A DNA stretch of 64,000 nucleotides from Cyclaneusma minus (lineage: Eukaryota > Ascomycota > Leotiomycetes > Marthamycetales > Marthamycetaceae). Below, one piece after another: positions 61,405-64,000 of the stretch. A program made the translations under genes and the position numbers. Under the pieces are notes generated by a model. That model had not been told where the DNA came from. It saw only the letters and a program-made list of their open reading frames with translations, and did no database searches. The stretch is taken from contig JAKZHN010000004.1 of assembly GCA_037179335.1 (NCBI GenBank), forward strand, positions 1,364,001 through 1,428,000, given 5' to 3'. Every line of letters begins with the position of its first letter. Position 1 is the first letter of the stretch.

Positions 61405-64000
61405 GGCAAAACCCTCCGGTATCCCGCAATCGAAATTTTTGGACTACCCTATCCCCTAAATTTCGACCTATTCTATATTGCTTAATACTATGTATAATTT
61501 AAATTTGAAAAACAAATGAAAAAGAAATTGTTTATTTTATTCGAAAAAGAATAAAAATTTATATAGTTTACTACTAGCGTAAATTTATATTAATTTTTGA
61601 AATATAGAGTTTTAAATGCCAGAAATGTAAAGGGGGTATAAAAGTCGTTGTTTTTATTAATTAAAAAAATCATTAAATAATACTTTTTTTATAATAGTAT
61701 ATATATAAGGTCTAGGTGAAATTGACCAAATTCTTCATATTTTAAACCAGATTTTAAAAATGTTCAAAATTGGCAAAAACACAATAGCAGTTATTAAGGC
61801 AAAATTGAATAAATTATTGGTTTGAAAATTTCAGAATTACTATACCCCTCAAATTTTGAATCAATTGCATTTCTGCTATTTTTAAAAATAATTGATTTCT
61901 CATTTCGAATAATTGATTTTTTTAATTTATTTTATAATAAATCAATTTAAAATAATTAATTTTATAAAATTGTGGCTATATAAAAGACTTGGATATTGGA
62001 AGCTTTGAATAGCGCTGGCGGGGAGCGCCCAGCGCTTTAGCGCTGATTTTTAGGCTGTAGAAATTTTATTTTATTGAAATTTCATTAATTTTAAAAATGA
62101 TTTAATTTTGGCTTTTGGAAATTGATTTTTTTAATTAATTTAGCTATTATAATTGCTTAAAAAAATCATTCTATCGCGCTGTAAATGGCTATTTTAATAG
62201 TGGCTGAAAAGCATTGAGTTAGGGCAAATTTAATTTTATTGAATTTGAAGACTATAATTTGAAATAAATAAATATAATAAAATTAATTGAAATATTTATT
62301 TCAATATTATTTATATTTAGCATAAATTAATAAATATCCAATATTGGATGGAAAGCATAAATAAATGCATTTGATAATAAAAATACTGCCTTTTTTATTT
62401 TTCTAGTAATAATGCGAATTTTATTAGCTATTTTTTTTAGCAGGGTAAAAAAGCTTTGAAAAATTGCTATATATTATCTAGGCTTTTTTTTAAATTCCTT
62501 TAAATTTAGATTCTTTTTATAATATAAAAATCCCGCCCTAAAATAAAGGTTTAATTAATTTTGAAAAAAATACCTTTTATTTTTAAGCATACTGGTTTTT
62601 TACTATTATTTTTTATAATTAATAAGGCATAAAAAAGGAATAAATTTAATAAACGAATAATAAAAAAGGCCGGAAATACCAGGCTGCTAGGGTACATTAA
62701 AAATACCGAATTGTTAAAATATGTAAAAAAGCTTATTATTATTTAAAAAATTAATAAAAAATTGCTAATTTAGCGGCCTTTTTATAGTGCTAATAAATAA
62801 TATAGAATTTTAAAATTAAAATATAAAGAATATTCTTTCAATTAATATCGCAATAAATTATAATATTGCAAATAAAGCGATTTTTGCAATTCCAAATAAA
62901 AAGAATTTGCTTAATTGGAATTTAAAAAATATAGAAAATATTTATTTAAAAATTGGCTTTTTTAATATAAACAATACCGGCTTAAAACATATAAAAAATA
63001 TCCGTTTAAAAATTGGCCTATTTAATACAAAAAATATTAATTTAAAAAATGCAAAAAATATTTGCTTAGAAATTGCTTTATTTTGTAGCTAATGTAAAAT
63101 AATATTGGGATTTTTAATAAAAATGCTATTTTTAAAATGGAAAAAATATATTAATACTGGCCAATATTTATATAAAAAATATATTTTGGCATAATGTTTA
63201 ATTTTTTAATAAATTTTTATTTATTTAGCTAATATTAAAATTATAATATTCCAGCTATAAAAATCCAAATATTATTAAAATAAAAAATAAAAAAATTATT
63301 AAAAAAGTGCCTATTTTTTAATATAGTTATTAATAGCGATTTTTATAATTCAAAGTTTTATAATTGGTGGCGCTAATTTACTATTAGCTAATACTAGTTG
63401 CCTTGGCTTAAAAAGTTAAAATTAAAATAAATAATATTTTTTTGGCAAAGTCACAATTAATAAAACCAATTTCAAAATATTTATTATTGATTAAAATAAT
63501 TATAAAAAAACTTATACATTTAGAAAATAATAGACAATTAACTAATATTAATTAACAATTTCCATTAAATTATAATTTTAATAATATATTATCTTTTAAG
63601 AATTAAAGCTATAAAAATACTGTATTAATTTATAATGAATTTTATAGGTTTTTTTAATTGCAATTTAAATTAGAGAATTTTTATTTTCCAATTTCCAATT
63701 ATTATAAATAATAGCAAAGAAAATCTAATTAGAATTTTTATTTTAATAGTGATTTTTTTAGTTTATAATATAAAAACGGTTTTGGTATTTTTTACAGCCA
63801 CTACTTTTATATTTTTTTCAATTATAGTTTTAATTTCCGCTATTACAATTTTTAAATCCGCTACCATGGCCTTTAAATTCGCTATTATAGCCTTTAAATT
63901 TATCCCGATTATTTCTAATATCAAATTGCTTTTTTTTTACTATAATTCCGGATAATATAGCCGAAACGCTTGCAGTAAAAGCATAAATTATAAATTTTGC

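Larger units (their letters stand above)
59092..64000 (+). mobile_element. LTR retroelement, GC-rich 5' LTR with RIP-mutated interior, incomplete in window
   Basis: The left LTR (59092-59279) begins TGTCACGGCGCGG and should end in a copy of GTACCGTGACA, now GTATTGTAATA, as expected from C-to-T and G-to-A changes. It matches the solo LTR at 6738-6905 in opposite orientation. After it comes a leader (CCCCGGTTTGAACCGCTATT, a possible tRNA-related primer site) and then AT-rich DNA without frames to the window end. No 3' LTR is visible here, so the element or a nest of elements runs past 64000. The RIP boundary is sharp: most of the LTR is intact while the last 20 bp and all beyond are degraded. 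Confidence 0.7.

Overview
The window looks like nuclear DNA of a filamentous ascomycete (Pezizomycotina; class not determined, Dothideomycetes possible). The evidence is short GT-AG introns of 49-138 bp (one of 307 bp), fungal gene families (Golgi apyrase, TRP-type vacuolar channel, fused CPSase-ATCase), and two AT-rich blocks full of C-to-T and G-to-A changes, as left by repeat-induced point mutation (RIP). No rRNA, tRNA or CRISPR is supported.

Layout. 1-5.3 kb: a CE5 cutinase/acetylxylan-esterase gene with a mariner-like MITE in its promoter, then a YND1-type apyrase. 5.65-27.15 kb: a 21 kb tandem array of about 43 units, each with a TATA box, nearly all pointing right and mostly lacking open reading frames. 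A two-exon gene for a small secreted ten-cysteine protein sits inside it (10.82-11.33 kb), and a 168-bp solo LTR interrupts one unit. 27.8-30.4 kb: a YVC1-like channel on the minus strand, divergent from a five-exon ura2 gene (32.1-39.4 kb) for the 2248-aa pyrimidine-synthesis protein. 39.7-41.35 kb: a second array, cut at the TATA box of one unit by a 14.6 kb AT-rich insertion of degenerate retroelements (41.35-55.92 kb), then resuming to 59.09 kb. From 59.09 kb a further LTR element begins and runs off the window as RIP-mutated DNA.

The most unusual content is the pair of arrays, together about 55 units at 330-410 bp spacing. Units share an architecture rather than an ORF: a pair of CTGCTGTC boxes (11-bp gap in at least 14 units), a second motif at fixed distance from TATA (CACGTG or a GCTTGGAAAGC palindrome, depending on subfamily), TATAAAAG or TATAAATA, and a pyrimidine tract. 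Several long units also carry a minus-strand TATATAAA 92-132 bp upstream, as in divergent promoters. I infer an array of Pol II promoters making short, probably non-coding transcripts, or amplified promoters of a lost gene family. No function can be assigned from sequence alone.

The recognised genes are housekeeping (nucleotide-sugar by-product hydrolysis, vacuolar cation release, pyrimidine synthesis) or secreted (esterase, cysteine-rich protein) and do not form one pathway. The secreted cysteine-rich gene inside a repeat array beside RIP-mutated DNA resembles the effector-rich compartments of plant-associated fungi, but the host lifestyle is not shown here.
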